Positions 15,434 through 23,628 of a DNA stretch of 39,570 nt are shown here, in pieces; positions within the stretch are counted from its first letter, which is position 1; each line of letters begins with the position of its first letter. The notes under the pieces are model-generated. The model was not told the origin of the DNA, did no database searches, and saw only the letters and a list, made by a program, of their open reading frames with translations. Where the stretch lies: contig NHHW01000008.1 of NCBI GenBank assembly GCA_002172185.1, positions 1 to 39,570 of the forward strand, written 5' to 3'. The translations under genes were made by a program, and so were the position numbers. Origin of the DNA: Euryarchaeota archaeon TMED173. Its GTDB lineage: Archaea > Thermoplasmatota > Poseidoniia > Poseidoniales > Thalassarchaeaceae.

Positions 15434-17733
15434 CCGCTCACCCCCCAAGCCAGAGCGAATATGGAGAGGGCACCTATAGCCGCCATGAGTATGTAATCGC
15501 TTGCCCTCCCAGTGGTGATTCTCCTGATCTGGACGGATCCCAAGACCGAGTTCGACTCGACCCTCCTGATGATGCCGTCGATAACCCGCTTGTCGAACCA
15601 TGCAGCCAGTGCGGCTAATGGTATCACCGTCTTGGAGAGAGCCAGTTCGTAGTAGTGGTCGAAGTATAGGCGATTCTGCAAAGCCTCTGATAGGCTGGAC
15701 TCGGACATCTCCTTGACGTCCTGAGAGCCGAACTTTCCTGACAGGGTGACTAACCAGGAGATTAGTGGGTTTGCTCGCTGGCCTTCGGCAAGACCTCCTC
15801 CATGTACCCTGGCCGCGAAAATTGGTCCGATCACGAGGGATAGGAGGATTGTGGTCCATCCTACTATCCTGAGATTAGGATCATCCGGAAGGAAGGCGTG
15901 CTCGAGTTCGTAAACTACCTGCTCGATTACAGATTGCTCGTTAATTCCTAGGTCGTAACTATACGGCTTGGCAAGCCACTTTACTATCCCGAGCACTGAA
16001 AGAGCGAACCCACCCAGCGCGCTTACCACAGAGAGTATCACTAGGGGCTCCTTGATCCATGGGGTAGACTCGTGTACATGCTCGACGACCTGGTGCTTAG
16101 GCTCCCCTGCAAACGTCATTAGCCACATCCTGGACATATAGAAGCCTGTCATGCCAGCTGTTAGGAGGACCAGGATAGCAGGACCCATCATTAGAGGCTC
16201 GTAGTCCAGTGAGGCCTTCCAGGTCTTGGCTACAATAGCCTCCTTAGACCAGAAGCCTCCGATTAGGGGTATTCCGATTATAGACATCGATCCGATCAAC
16301 ATCGCAGTCGAGGTGACAGGCATCTTGGATGCCAGCCCTCCCATGTTGCGCATATCCTGCGGATCGAAGTCGTGATCGTCGTGCCCATCATCGTCCTCGT
16401 GTAGATGGTCATGGGCATGGTGAACCTCATGAATCACGGATCCGCTGGCCATGAAGAGCATGCCCTTGGCCATTGCATGGTTGAAGAGATGAAACATTGA
16501 ACCTCCGAAAACTAGGGTCGCAGCATCGGTTTTGCCATGATTGTAGAACCATAGAGATACTCCGAGTCCAGTGAAAATATATGCTAGCTGGCTCATAGTC
16601 GAGTATGCCAAGACCTTCTTGATGTCGTTCTGGACGAATGCTATGGAGGCTGCCATAAATGCAGTGATCCCTCCAATGTAAGCAACGACCAGGCCGAGGT
16701 CATCGAGACCTGCTACCCCGTTGCCTCCTAAGTCCACGAATGGTACCATTCTTGCTACTAGGTACAGTCCGGCATTGACCATCGTGGCAGCATGAATCAG
16801 AGCGGAAACAGGAGTAGGGCCCTCCATCGCATCAGGAAGCCATACATGTAGGGGGAACTGTGCCGACTTGCCCACTGCACCGATGAATAGCATGATCAGG
16901 GCCCAAAATAGCTTGTCAGAGTCTACTGTCCCCCCTATTGAAGGGTCATCGAAAATTATTGAGAACTCGAGCGATCCGTAGATATCGTATAGTATGAAGA
17001 GGCCGATCATAAGGAACACGTCGCCAATTCTGGTGGTGAGGAAGGCCTTCTTGGCCGCGTAGGCGGCGCTTTCCTTCCAGAAGTAGAATCCGATTAGCAG
17101 GTAAGAACACAGGCCCATTATCTCCCAGAATATGAATAGCCAGAGGAAGTTGTCAGCGAGGACCATTCCGAACATCCCCATTGCGAAAAGTACGAATTCG
17201 GCGTAGAATCGGTGGTTACGATTCTCGTTTATGGGGTCGGTGTTCATGTATCCTAAGCTGAACCAACAGATCAGGAAGCATAGGAAGGTGGCAACGAATA
17301 AGAGCATCAGTGTTACCGAGTCGATCCAGATGCCGACTCCGATCACCCTTTCAGAGCTCAGGGTGTAGTCTGATAACAGAACGTCGAATGATATCCAATC
17401 CCCCCAAGAGGCAGCAGTCCTCCCGCTGGCGTCCTTCGTGATATCCCTAGCACCCCTGATGTAGTCGACGACTATCCACAGAGACGTCGTTAGTGATACT
17501 AGTAGAGCAGACAGGCCGATCAACCCGCCCTCCTTGAGACTATTCTTCCAGGTCTTGTTCCCGTTGTAGACCTGTCCCGAGATTAGGATAATAGGGAAAG
17601 CGATGAGCGGGGCGAGTACAATTAGGAATGCGGCGTCTACAGATTCGATTCCAGCTAGGGCTAGAGCCGGTACTATCAGTAGGGCTGGAATCAACGGCAT
17701 TAGCAGTCTGTACTCATTTTCGGACCCGCCCAT
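15430..17733 (-). CDS. nuoL: NADH-quinone oxidoreductase-type subunit L
   Basis: 767 residues, the longest antiporter-like subunit, carrying the lateral helix at its C-terminus. Landmarks: FIFWEIMGLCSYLLIGFY (E204), GAVGKSAQFPLHVWLPDAME (K289), TPVSALIHAATMVNAG, IKKVLAYSTMSQLAYI, and GSMFHLFNHAMAKGMLFMASG. Between residues 435 and 454 there is a loop with 9 His and 7 Asp in 20 residues, directly before the conserved DMRNMGGL; a short His-containing loop is normal here but this one is strongly enriched. The ATG at 17733 has AGGTGAT just upstream, 8 bases after the nuoK stop. The C-terminal part (about 590-767) contains a hydrophilic stretch and a final helix. Confidence 0.96.
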   Translation of the reverse strand: MGGSENEYRLLMPLIPALLIVPALALAGIESVDAAFLIVLAPLIAFPIILISGQVYNGNKTWKNSLKEGGLIGLSALLVSLTTSLWIVVDYIRGARDITKDASGRTAASWGDWISFDVLLSDYTLSSERVIGVGIWIDSVTLMLLFVATFLCFLICWFSLGYMNTDPINENRNHRFYAEFVLFAMGMFGMVLADNFLWLFIFWEIMGLCSYLLIGFYFWKESAAYAAKKAFLTTRIGDVFLMIGLFILYDIYGSLEFSIIFDDPSIGGTVDSDKLFWALIMLFIGAVGKSAQFPLHVWLPDAMEGPTPVSALIHAATMVNAGLYLVARMVPFVDLGGNGVAGLDDLGLVVAYIGGITAFMAASIAFVQNDIKKVLAYSTMSQLAYIFTGLGVSLWFYNHGKTDAATLVFGGSMFHLFNHAMAKGMLFMASGSVIHEVHHAHDHLHEDDDGHDDHDFDPQDMRNMGGLASKMPVTSTAMLIGSMSIIGIPLIGGFWSKEAIVAKTWKASLDYEPLMMGPAILVLLTAGMTGFYMSRMWLMTFAGEPKHQVVEHVHESTPWIKEPLVILSVVSALGGFALSVLGIVKWLAKPYSYDLGINEQSVIEQVVYELEHAFLPDDPNLRIVGWTTILLSLVIGPIFAARVHGGGLAEGQRANPLISWLVTLSGKFGSQDVKEMSESSLSEALQNRLYFDHYYELALSKTVIPLAALAAWFDKRVIDGIIRRVESNSVLGSVQIRRITTGRASDYILMAAIGALSIFALAWGVSG

Positions 17734-17741
17734 CTAATCAC

Positions 17742-18044
17742 CTAGTTCCTCAGCTCCCTGGCTGCATCCAGGGAGATGGTTCCCTGGGTACTATACAGGG
17801 ATAGTAGAATCGCCAGTCCGATGGCGACCTCGGCAGCTGCTATCGCTATGGCAATGGCAGTGAACACCCAACCATTGACGTCACCGTAATGTAATGCGGC
17901 TGCCACGAAGTTAAGGTTCGCAGCGTTTAGCATCAGCTCGATGCACATTAGCACAACGATCGCATTCTTGTGGTAGAAGGTCCCTAGTAGTCCCACACCG
18001 AAAAGTATCGCACCAAGTGCTGCTACCCAGCTTGGCTCAATCAT
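17742..18044 (-). CDS. nuoK: NADH-quinone oxidoreductase-type subunit K
   Basis: 100 residues, exactly the family length, with three transmembrane helices. The two membrane-buried Glu residues needed for proton translocation in E. coli NuoK are at the same numbers here: E36 (VLMCIELMLNAANL) and E72 (AAAEVAIGLAI). The ATG at 18044 overlaps the nuoJ stop as ATGA, so translation is likely coupled. It belongs to the membrane arm between subunits J and L, as in bacterial operons. Confidence 0.95.
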   Translation of the reverse strand: MIEPSWVAALGAILFGVGLLGTFYHKNAIVVLMCIELMLNAANLNFVAAALHYGDVNGWVFTAIAIAIAAAEVAIGLAILLSLYSTQGTISLDAARELRN

Positions 18045-18580
18045 TCCTCTGCCCCCATGTCCCAGAGTAGGTTAATCAGTCTCTCGTCCCTTACCAAGTA
18101 GGATGACCCGACCATAGCCATCGCTAGCAGTGCTCCAAGGATCACCGTGGCCATCGTCCAGTCATTGAAGATCGCATCAGCGAATTCAATAGTGGTGGGT
18201 GATCCAGAAGTCTCATCCTGCCACATGGAGTGCTCCATTAGGCTCCTGACCAAGACTAGTATGAGTGCGAAGACGCCGATGCCGGATACTGCCGAAAGGG
18301 CGTTAAGTGTCGGCAGTGACTCTACGTCCTGGATACGTCTTCTTGTCAGCATGACCCCAAACTGTACGACTAACATCACGGAACCGAGGTAAACCAATAT
18401 CTGGATCGCGGCGAGCATCTCAGCGGCAGCCATGAGGAAGGCTCCCGCAACTGCGAAGAAGGTGAACATCAGCCATAGCAGCGAGTGTGCAACCCTTCCC
18501 GAGAAGACGCACCCGATGGCTCCGGCGACTGCGGCTCCCGAGACGATGACGAATAGCACTGTCTCCAGGTCTAGGGCCAA
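18041..18580 (-). CDS. nuoJ: NADH-quinone oxidoreductase-type subunit J
   Basis: 179 residues from a TTG at 18580, 4 bases after the nuoI stop; GGAGG ends 9 bases before it. An in-frame extension to 18754 exists but is a basic, non-hydrophobic shadow of nuoI. The protein has five hydrophobic segments, including the family pattern ILVYLGSVMLVVQFGVML (TM3, the helix with a pi-bulge important for coupling). A polar loop (about 118-140) separates helices 4 and 5. It sits between nuoI and nuoK in the canonical order. Confidence 0.9.
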   Translation of the reverse strand: MALDLETVLFVIVSGAAVAGAIGCVFSGRVAHSLLWLMFTFFAVAGAFLMAAAEMLAAIQILVYLGSVMLVVQFGVMLTRRRIQDVESLPTLNALSAVSGIGVFALILVLVRSLMEHSMWQDETSGSPTTIEFADAIFNDWTMATVILGALLAMAMVGSSYLVRDERLINLLWDMGAEE

Positions 18581-18584
18581 AGAA

Positions 18585-19538
18585 TCATGCCTCCGCCTTA
18601 GCTGCCTTTCTAGCCCTCTTGTCCTTCTCTTTCTGAGCCCTTTTGGCCAGTTCCATGTCAACCCTCTCCTTGTGGACTGAAGGGAGAACCCTAGTTCTGC
18701 TGGCATCCATCCAGAGTTCCTCCCTGGAGAAGCCGGACATTCCGTCGTACTCATTGGTCATGAAGAATGACTCGAAGGGGCATGATTCCATGCACAGGCC
18801 GCAGAACATACATCTTCCGAGATCAATTCTGCCTGAGACGATGTCCTGCTCCGCTGGTCTGATCGAATTGATGTCTATGTCCTCCATTCCAGAACCGTTC
18901 ATCCACTTGACCGTGGCAATATCGCCCGTGATGTCTATCACCTCGGCGAAATCGTACTGCTGTGGAGCATCCTCATGGTGGTTGACTAGGTCGTGAGACT
19001 GCTCTATTTCGATGAAGTCTTCACGGGGTTTCGCCGCTAGACCGCCCACCTCTATCTCGCTACCATAGCCATGCCACTGATGATCCTCCTCCGCTGTGTC
19101 GAGGACATTCACCCGGACTTCCGACTCCATGTGCAGACAGTCATTTGGGCATGCCCTGACGCAGGCCTTGCAGGCAGTGCAGGTCTCCCAGATTACTCCT
19201 ATCCTACCATTGTAGTTCCCGGGTACGAATAGCCATGGTTCGAGGTCCTCTAGCCTCTCATAGGGGTACATTACAGTCACAGGTCGCTCTACGAAGGGCA
19301 TGATCTGGCTAGTCTCCCTGTCAGCTGAGAAGTGCTGCTGAGCGCTTGGGTGATCATTGCCCACCCTCCTTGCCGTTTCGGAATCTATCATGTCTGCAGA
19401 CTGAGCGTGGTAGCCATTCTTGAGGAATTTCAGCTTACCTAGGAAAGGTACTGTCCTGAGAGCAGTCTTGAGTGTGATCCACATCGGCCTTACGACCAGA
19501 TTACGGAAGCTAGGAGTACCATGTGGGTGGTAGCTCAT
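18585..19538 (-). CDS. nuoI: NADH-quinone oxidoreductase-type subunit I, enlarged (two 4Fe-4S clusters)
   Basis: 317 residues against about 160-200 for typical NuoI. Two ferredoxin motifs for clusters N6a and N6b: CTACKACVRACPNDC (C120, C123, C126, C130) and CMFCGLCMESCP (C243, C246, C249, C253). The two motifs are normally about 29-35 residues apart; here the gap C130 to C243 is 113, so about 80 residues are inserted. Part of the insert (about 196-228, AEVIDITGDIATVKWMNG followed by a D/I-rich turn) looks like a small SH3-like barrel. The N-terminal part before the first Cys (119 residues) is also long. The C-terminus is Lys/Arg/Ala-rich. It passes electrons from the donor side to NuoB. The ATG at 19538 overlaps the nuoH stop. 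Confidence 0.93.
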   Translation of the reverse strand: MSYHPHGTPSFRNLVVRPMWITLKTALRTVPFLGKLKFLKNGYHAQSADMIDSETARRVGNDHPSAQQHFSADRETSQIMPFVERPVTVMYPYERLEDLEPWLFVPGNYNGRIGVIWETCTACKACVRACPNDCLHMESEVRVNVLDTAEEDHQWHGYGSEIEVGGLAAKPREDFIEIEQSHDLVNHHEDAPQQYDFAEVIDITGDIATVKWMNGSGMEDIDINSIRPAEQDIVSGRIDLGRCMFCGLCMESCPFESFFMTNEYDGMSGFSREELWMDASRTRVLPSVHKERVDMELAKRAQKEKDKRARKAAKAEA

Positions 19539-21202
19539 GATCCCGCCTCCTTCTCTGATCCCGGAGGATTAGAAGCAGCCTTGGCTGCCGAGTAGGATGA
19601 GAACTGGCTCTGTAGTTCCTCGATCTTTTCATCCCTGTGGCTGCCGGGGTAAGCCTTGGACAGAGCGTAGGTGCTGTAAGGCCTCCTCATGGTCTCTAGC
19701 GCCTCCTTGTCCTCATCGACGACTAGGATCACCAATCCTAGGACTCCAGTCAGAATCATGATCACAGGGGCGATCAAGCCCCAGCCATCGTCCCAGACCC
19801 AGACCCTGAGGAACATTGCTATCGCCAGGTTAACTATCGATAGTGGGAGTAGCCACTGCCATCCGAACTCGAGGATTTGATCGGTCCTAACTCTATGGAG
19901 GGACGCTCTGATCCATACGAAAACGAAGAATAGCGCCCATGCCTTAAGCAGAATGAGTGCGATTCCTGGAACTAGAGAAAGGAGGAACTCCAGAGGTCCA
20001 CCGAGGACAGGAAGTGACTCTAGTGTTCCCTGGAAAGGGACCTCCCACCCCCCTAGGAAGAATAGAGCGAAGAGGAGGCAGGCGGCGTAACATCTCATGT
20101 ACTCAGCCATAAACATGAAGCCCCATCTGAGGCCTCCATACTCTGTCCACCATCCTTCCACTAGCTCTGCCTCAGCCTCAGGCATGTCGAACGGTATCCT
20201 CTCGACCTCAGCGATCATCGTGATGAAGAAGAGGGCTGCTCCCAGTGGCATCATGAAGAGGTTCCAGACGTTAGACTCCTCTATTTGGAAGTCTACTATC
20301 TCAATCACGTTGAATGATCCGCTAATCACGCAGACTCCGAGTACAGTGATGAGAAGTGGGATCTCGTAGGCAGTCAGCTGGGCCGCTGACCTCATTCCGC
20401 CGATAAGAGTGTACTTGTTGTTGGAGGCCCAACCTGCGAAGAACACTCCCAGCGGAGCTACGCCGAAGATGGCCATCATGAACACGGCCGATAGTTCGGC
20501 GTTGGAGACATAAAAGTGTGGACCGAATGGGATGAATGCGAAAACTAGGATAGTGGTCGAGATGATGATTACCGGAGCCACTTCGTACACGGTCTTATCC
20601 GCCTCCTTGGGTACAATATGCTCTTTTCCAGCAAACTTCGTGAAATCTGCGAATGCCTGGAAGAAACCTGGCAGAAGGAACCAGTAGCCGTGATAGCCCC
20701 TATTATTGACTCTGGAGACAGTCTCGAGCTCGTGGTCGTTGCCCCAGATCGAGTTTAGCGTCCTGTTGAGCCAGCCTATCGGAGCACCCATTCCGAAGGG
20801 TAGTTGTTTCCACCACTCGCCAGCTGTGGCCCCGCTCTCCCCTATCCAGAGGCTCCTGAGGGTAGTTGTGGCTCCTATCCTGTCCATCAGACGACCGATG
20901 AACTTCCTCTCGATATACGGGATGGGGAGGATGGTAAGCATCAGAGTTGTGAATACTACAGTACAAATCATGGTTGAAGAAAAGAATGCCTCCAAAGAGG
21001 GTTGCATTTCAGCAAATCCTGATTGTAGGTTCACGACAGGGCCTAGTACTATGTCCTCGGGCCAGATACCTCTTGGAAGTGAGATTGTTACACTCAGGTC
21101 AAGATCATCCGAGGGTAATGTGTCATGCACATTGTCCATCGACCACCCGACAAGTCCCTCTATCCAACCCCTGAGGTTCAGCCAGTCGCTCGTAGCCATC
21201 AT
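19535..21202 (-). CDS. nuoH: NADH-quinone oxidoreductase-type subunit H, enlarged
   Basis: 555 residues against about 325-400 usually. NuoH forms the quinone entry channel and links the peripheral arm to the pumps. Conserved parts: IPYIERKFIGRLMDRIGA (about 94-111 in this numbering), FFQAFADFTKFAGKEHIVPK (about 180-199), EVAPVIII, GMRSAAQLTAYEIPL, IPFDMPEAEAELVEGWWTEY. Two additions: an N-terminal extension of about 65 residues before helix 1, and an insertion of about 60 residues between RIGA and FFQAFAD, a cytosolic loop that in other complexes is about 8 residues. The C-terminus carries a further soluble tail of about 60. ATG 21202 (or 21199) lies one base after the nuoD stop with AGGTGA immediately upstream; a TTG at 21223 is less likely. 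Confidence 0.93.
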   Translation of the reverse strand: MMATSDWLNLRGWIEGLVGWSMDNVHDTLPSDDLDLSVTISLPRGIWPEDIVLGPVVNLQSGFAEMQPSLEAFFSSTMICTVVFTTLMLTILPIPYIERKFIGRLMDRIGATTTLRSLWIGESGATAGEWWKQLPFGMGAPIGWLNRTLNSIWGNDHELETVSRVNNRGYHGYWFLLPGFFQAFADFTKFAGKEHIVPKEADKTVYEVAPVIIISTTILVFAFIPFGPHFYVSNAELSAVFMMAIFGVAPLGVFFAGWASNNKYTLIGGMRSAAQLTAYEIPLLITVLGVCVISGSFNVIEIVDFQIEESNVWNLFMMPLGAALFFITMIAEVERIPFDMPEAEAELVEGWWTEYGGLRWGFMFMAEYMRCYAACLLFALFFLGGWEVPFQGTLESLPVLGGPLEFLLSLVPGIALILLKAWALFFVFVWIRASLHRVRTDQILEFGWQWLLPLSIVNLAIAMFLRVWVWDDGWGLIAPVIMILTGVLGLVILVVDEDKEALETMRRPYSTYALSKAYPGSHRDEKIEELQSQFSSYSAAKAASNPPGSEKEAGS

Positions 21203-21203
21203 C

Positions 21204-22340
21204 TCACCTGTCTGTTTCTCCAATACAAGGGTCGAACGAACCCATTATTGCCGGGATATCAGCAACCTTGTAGCCTATCATGCACTTTGATGCGTATGGG
21301 ATAGTGATGAACATAGGAGAACGGATTGATACCCTGTAAGGATATTTACCCCTCCCCTCGCCACCACCGGCTAAGTAGAACATAGACTCGCCACGACTAT
21401 CCTCGAAGTGATGGAAGCCGGAAGTTCCCTCTTTTGATCTACTTGGGGCCTTGGCTAAGATGGCCGGGTCTCCGGGCTCGTGGTAGGTATCAGCGCCTCC
21501 TGGTATCTTATCGAGAGATTCGAGGACCATCATTGCGCTTATTCGCATTTCCTCAACTCTGACTCTGTATCTGTCGTAGCAGTCTGCTCCCTTTATCGAT
21601 GGTCTTTCTACCGGTGGCTCCCAGTCTAGCTCACTGTAGACTGAGTATGGGTGGGCGGTCCTGACGTCATAGTTCACGCCTCCAGCTCTCAAGTTGGGAC
21701 CAGACACTCCGTGATTGACCATCTCCTCCGCCTTCGAGTACCCAACACCTTGCGTTCTGATGAGGAAGATGGTGCTCTCGTCGAACAAGGCCTCGTACTC
21801 CTGTATCCTGTTGAGGAAGAGGCTGACCTTCGCCCTAGCCCTCTGGGCAAACCCATGTGGGAGATCTCTCTTCACCCCGCCTACTCTTGGAAAATTGTAG
21901 TGCATCCTGGATCCACCCAGCTCTTGGAGTAGGTCCATCATCATCTCTCGCTCCCTGAGACACCATACCATGATCGAGAGATTTCCTATGTCCGGACCAT
22001 AAGCACCAAGCCACATCAGATGAGAGGCTATCCTCTGTAGCTCCACGGCAATGAGTCTGATGTATTCGGCTCTCTCTGGGACCTCGACTTCTAGGAGGTC
22101 TTCCACTGCATAGATGTATGAGTGGGACCATGTATTGGCGCTAGCGTAGCAGAGCCTGTCGCAATATGTTGTTATCTGGGTGAAGTCCCTAGACTCGCAG
22201 ATCTTTTCCACCCCCCTGTGGATGTATCCCAGATCGGGCTCAGTGTCAACCACCGTCTCGCCATCGACCTTGACCTTGAGAGTCCACAATCCGTGTGTCA
22301 TGGGGTGTTGGGGGCCCATTGAAATCCACATCTCTGCCAT
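21204..22340 (-). CDS. nuoD: NADH-quinone oxidoreductase-type subunit D
   Basis: 378 residues, normal for a separate NuoD (49-kDa type). It forms the quinone-reduction pocket with NuoB. The N-terminal GPQHPMTHG loop with the pocket His (H16) and the Tyr in RLCYASA (Y65, equivalent to the quinone-binding Tyr of Nqo4) are present. Other landmarks: DLGYIHRGVEKICESR, ELQRIASHLMWLGAYGPDIG, TQGVGYSKAEEM and SGPNLRAGG. The residue before the Tyr is Cys where most homologues have Asp. The metal-binding Cys of related NiFe hydrogenases are absent, as expected. GAGGT precedes the ATG at 22340, 10 bases after the nuoC stop. Confidence 0.96.
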   Translation of the reverse strand: MAEMWISMGPQHPMTHGLWTLKVKVDGETVVDTEPDLGYIHRGVEKICESRDFTQITTYCDRLCYASANTWSHSYIYAVEDLLEVEVPERAEYIRLIAVELQRIASHLMWLGAYGPDIGNLSIMVWCLREREMMMDLLQELGGSRMHYNFPRVGGVKRDLPHGFAQRARAKVSLFLNRIQEYEALFDESTIFLIRTQGVGYSKAEEMVNHGVSGPNLRAGGVNYDVRTAHPYSVYSELDWEPPVERPSIKGADCYDRYRVRVEEMRISAMMVLESLDKIPGGADTYHEPGDPAILAKAPSRSKEGTSGFHHFEDSRGESMFYLAGGGEGRGKYPYRVSIRSPMFITIPYASKCMIGYKVADIPAIMGSFDPCIGETDR

Positions 22341-22350
22341 TTTCTTAACC

Positions 22351-23010
22351 TCACTTGACCTTGCCAGCGTCTGATGGCTTCCTCAGAAAGCCTTGAGCGT
22401 CATCATACATTTCCTGGAAGTCATGGTACCTGAGTTTGTGCTGCTTCTGTAGAGGATGGAACCCGACAGGGGTCTCGTGAGGCTGGAGAACTCTCCTCAT
22501 TCCGACATGTCCCTCGAAGTCAATTCCCACTAGGTCCCATGTCTCCTTCTCGTTCCAGTCTGCGCCTACCCAGATATCTTGGACGGAAGGTACGGTAGGC
22601 TGCCTTGTTTCGGTAATGGCTATCCTTACTTCAATCTCAAGAGGCACGGATTTGCCTGTAACTTTCATGGGGTCAGTGATGATTGGCTCAATCATCCCAT
22701 CAACTACGGGGGGGTCGATAACTCCCATTCTGAGGAAATGGTAGATGACCTCCCAGTTCTTGTCCAATCCTCCCTCTGGCCAGTGAATTCCCGTAATCAT
22801 CGAGCAGTAGTCAACCCCGTGGTCATCTCTTAGTGACTCAGCTAGCTCCCTCCAGCTCACTGGGGGGCAGTCTACCGATACTACGCTCCTGGAGCTTGTT
22901 CCGCTGTTTCTCTCAGAAACCTCGGCGGATACTCCGTCGATAGCAGATATGTGTCCACACATATCTTCAGCTGCCTGCTTTTGAACCGATGTAGAAACTG
23001 TCTTCCCCAA
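22351..23010 (-). CDS. nuoC: NADH-quinone oxidoreductase-type subunit C
   Basis: 219 residues, 30-kDa type subunit of the peripheral arm. Landmarks: WNEKETWDLVGIDFEGHVGMRRVLQ and the following HETPVGFHPLQK, and the central strand pattern DYCSMITGIHW. Residues 1-50 are a poorly conserved leader. The start is most likely the TTG at 23010, preceded by GAGGGGGT at good distance and 12 bases after the nuoB stop; the next ATG (22962) would remove 16 residues. NuoC and NuoD are separate here, not fused as in E. coli. Confidence 0.92.
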   Translation of the reverse strand: MGKTVSTSVQKQAAEDMCGHISAIDGVSAEVSERNSGTSSRSVVSVDCPPVSWRELAESLRDDHGVDYCSMITGIHWPEGGLDKNWEVIYHFLRMGVIDPPVVDGMIEPIITDPMKVTGKSVPLEIEVRIAITETRQPTVPSVQDIWVGADWNEKETWDLVGIDFEGHVGMRRVLQPHETPVGFHPLQKQHKLRYHDFQEMYDDAQGFLRKPSDAGKVK

Positions 23011-23022
23011 CTAATTACCCCC

Positions 23023-23619
23023 TCAATCGTCACCAATTATAATCGGATTCTTCGATTCTGACGCGCCGTCGTTAGGAAGTGCGCCTATCCTGATTATCTT
23101 CTGCCTGAGTTTGTCGAATCCGTCTATCAATGCTTCGGGACGGGGGGGGCAGCCAGGGATGTAAACGTCAACTGGGATGACTGTGTCTACTCCCTCAAGG
23201 ATGTTGTAAGACTGGAAGTATGGTCCTCCCGAGATTGCGCACTCGCCCATCGCTATGCACCACTTTGGCTCTGGCATCTGCTCCCAAAGTCTGACTATCG
23301 GGTCTGCGAACTTCTTGCTAATCGGACCATTAACCAAAAGGACATCGCACTGTCGCGGACTGGATCTGAAGAAGACTCCAAATCTTTCCGCATCGAATCT
23401 GCTTGCCCCTGCAGCTGCCATCTCCAAGGCGCAGCACTTGATTCCAAGGTGGAGAGGGAACAATGACTTTCTCTGGCTCCAGTTGAAAACTCGGCCGACG
23501 AGAACGCCTATGACGTCCTTGATCTTACTAGCCTTGAGTGCGTCATCGGTAATGTCGCCGACAGTATCCACTAGCATCCTGCTGTTGAATACAGAGTAGT
23601 TCTGGCCGTCTTCCTGCAA
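23023..23619 (-). CDS. nuoB: NADH-quinone oxidoreductase-type subunit B
   Basis: 198 residues. It carries cluster N2, the last 4Fe-4S centre before quinone; all four ligands are present: C62 and C63 (GIKCCALEM), C127 (AMGECAISGG) and C157 (YIPGCPPRPEAL). The family segment RFGVFFRSSPRQCDVLLVNG is clear. The start is a TTG at 23619 with GAGGG 6 bases upstream, 9 bases after the nuoA stop; no ATG is available before the conserved region except at codon 15. Canonical position between nuoA and nuoC. Confidence 0.96.
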   Translation of the reverse strand: MQEDGQNYSVFNSRMLVDTVGDITDDALKASKIKDVIGVLVGRVFNWSQRKSLFPLHLGIKCCALEMAAAGASRFDAERFGVFFRSSPRQCDVLLVNGPISKKFADPIVRLWEQMPEPKWCIAMGECAISGGPYFQSYNILEGVDTVIPVDVYIPGCPPRPEALIDGFDKLRQKIIRIGALPNDGASESKNPIIIGDD

Positions 23620-23628
23620 TGAAATCCC

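Noticed and set aside
15434-15859. N-terminal extension of the nuoM frame by 142 codons
   Set aside because: The extra residues are Arg/Gly-rich and non-hydrophobic, lie antiphase inside nuoL coding sequence, and the TTGA overlap start with GGGGTGA gives a normal NuoM N-terminus.
18581-18754. N-terminal extension of the nuoJ frame into nuoI
   Set aside because: It is a basic shadow of the nuoI coding sequence; GGAGG and a TTG immediately after the nuoI stop give a protein of normal length.
20706-21290. 194-codon open frame on the plus strand opposite nuoH
   Set aside because: Composition is that of an antisense shadow, it has no recognisable domain or ribosome-binding site, and the minus strand holds a clear conserved gene.
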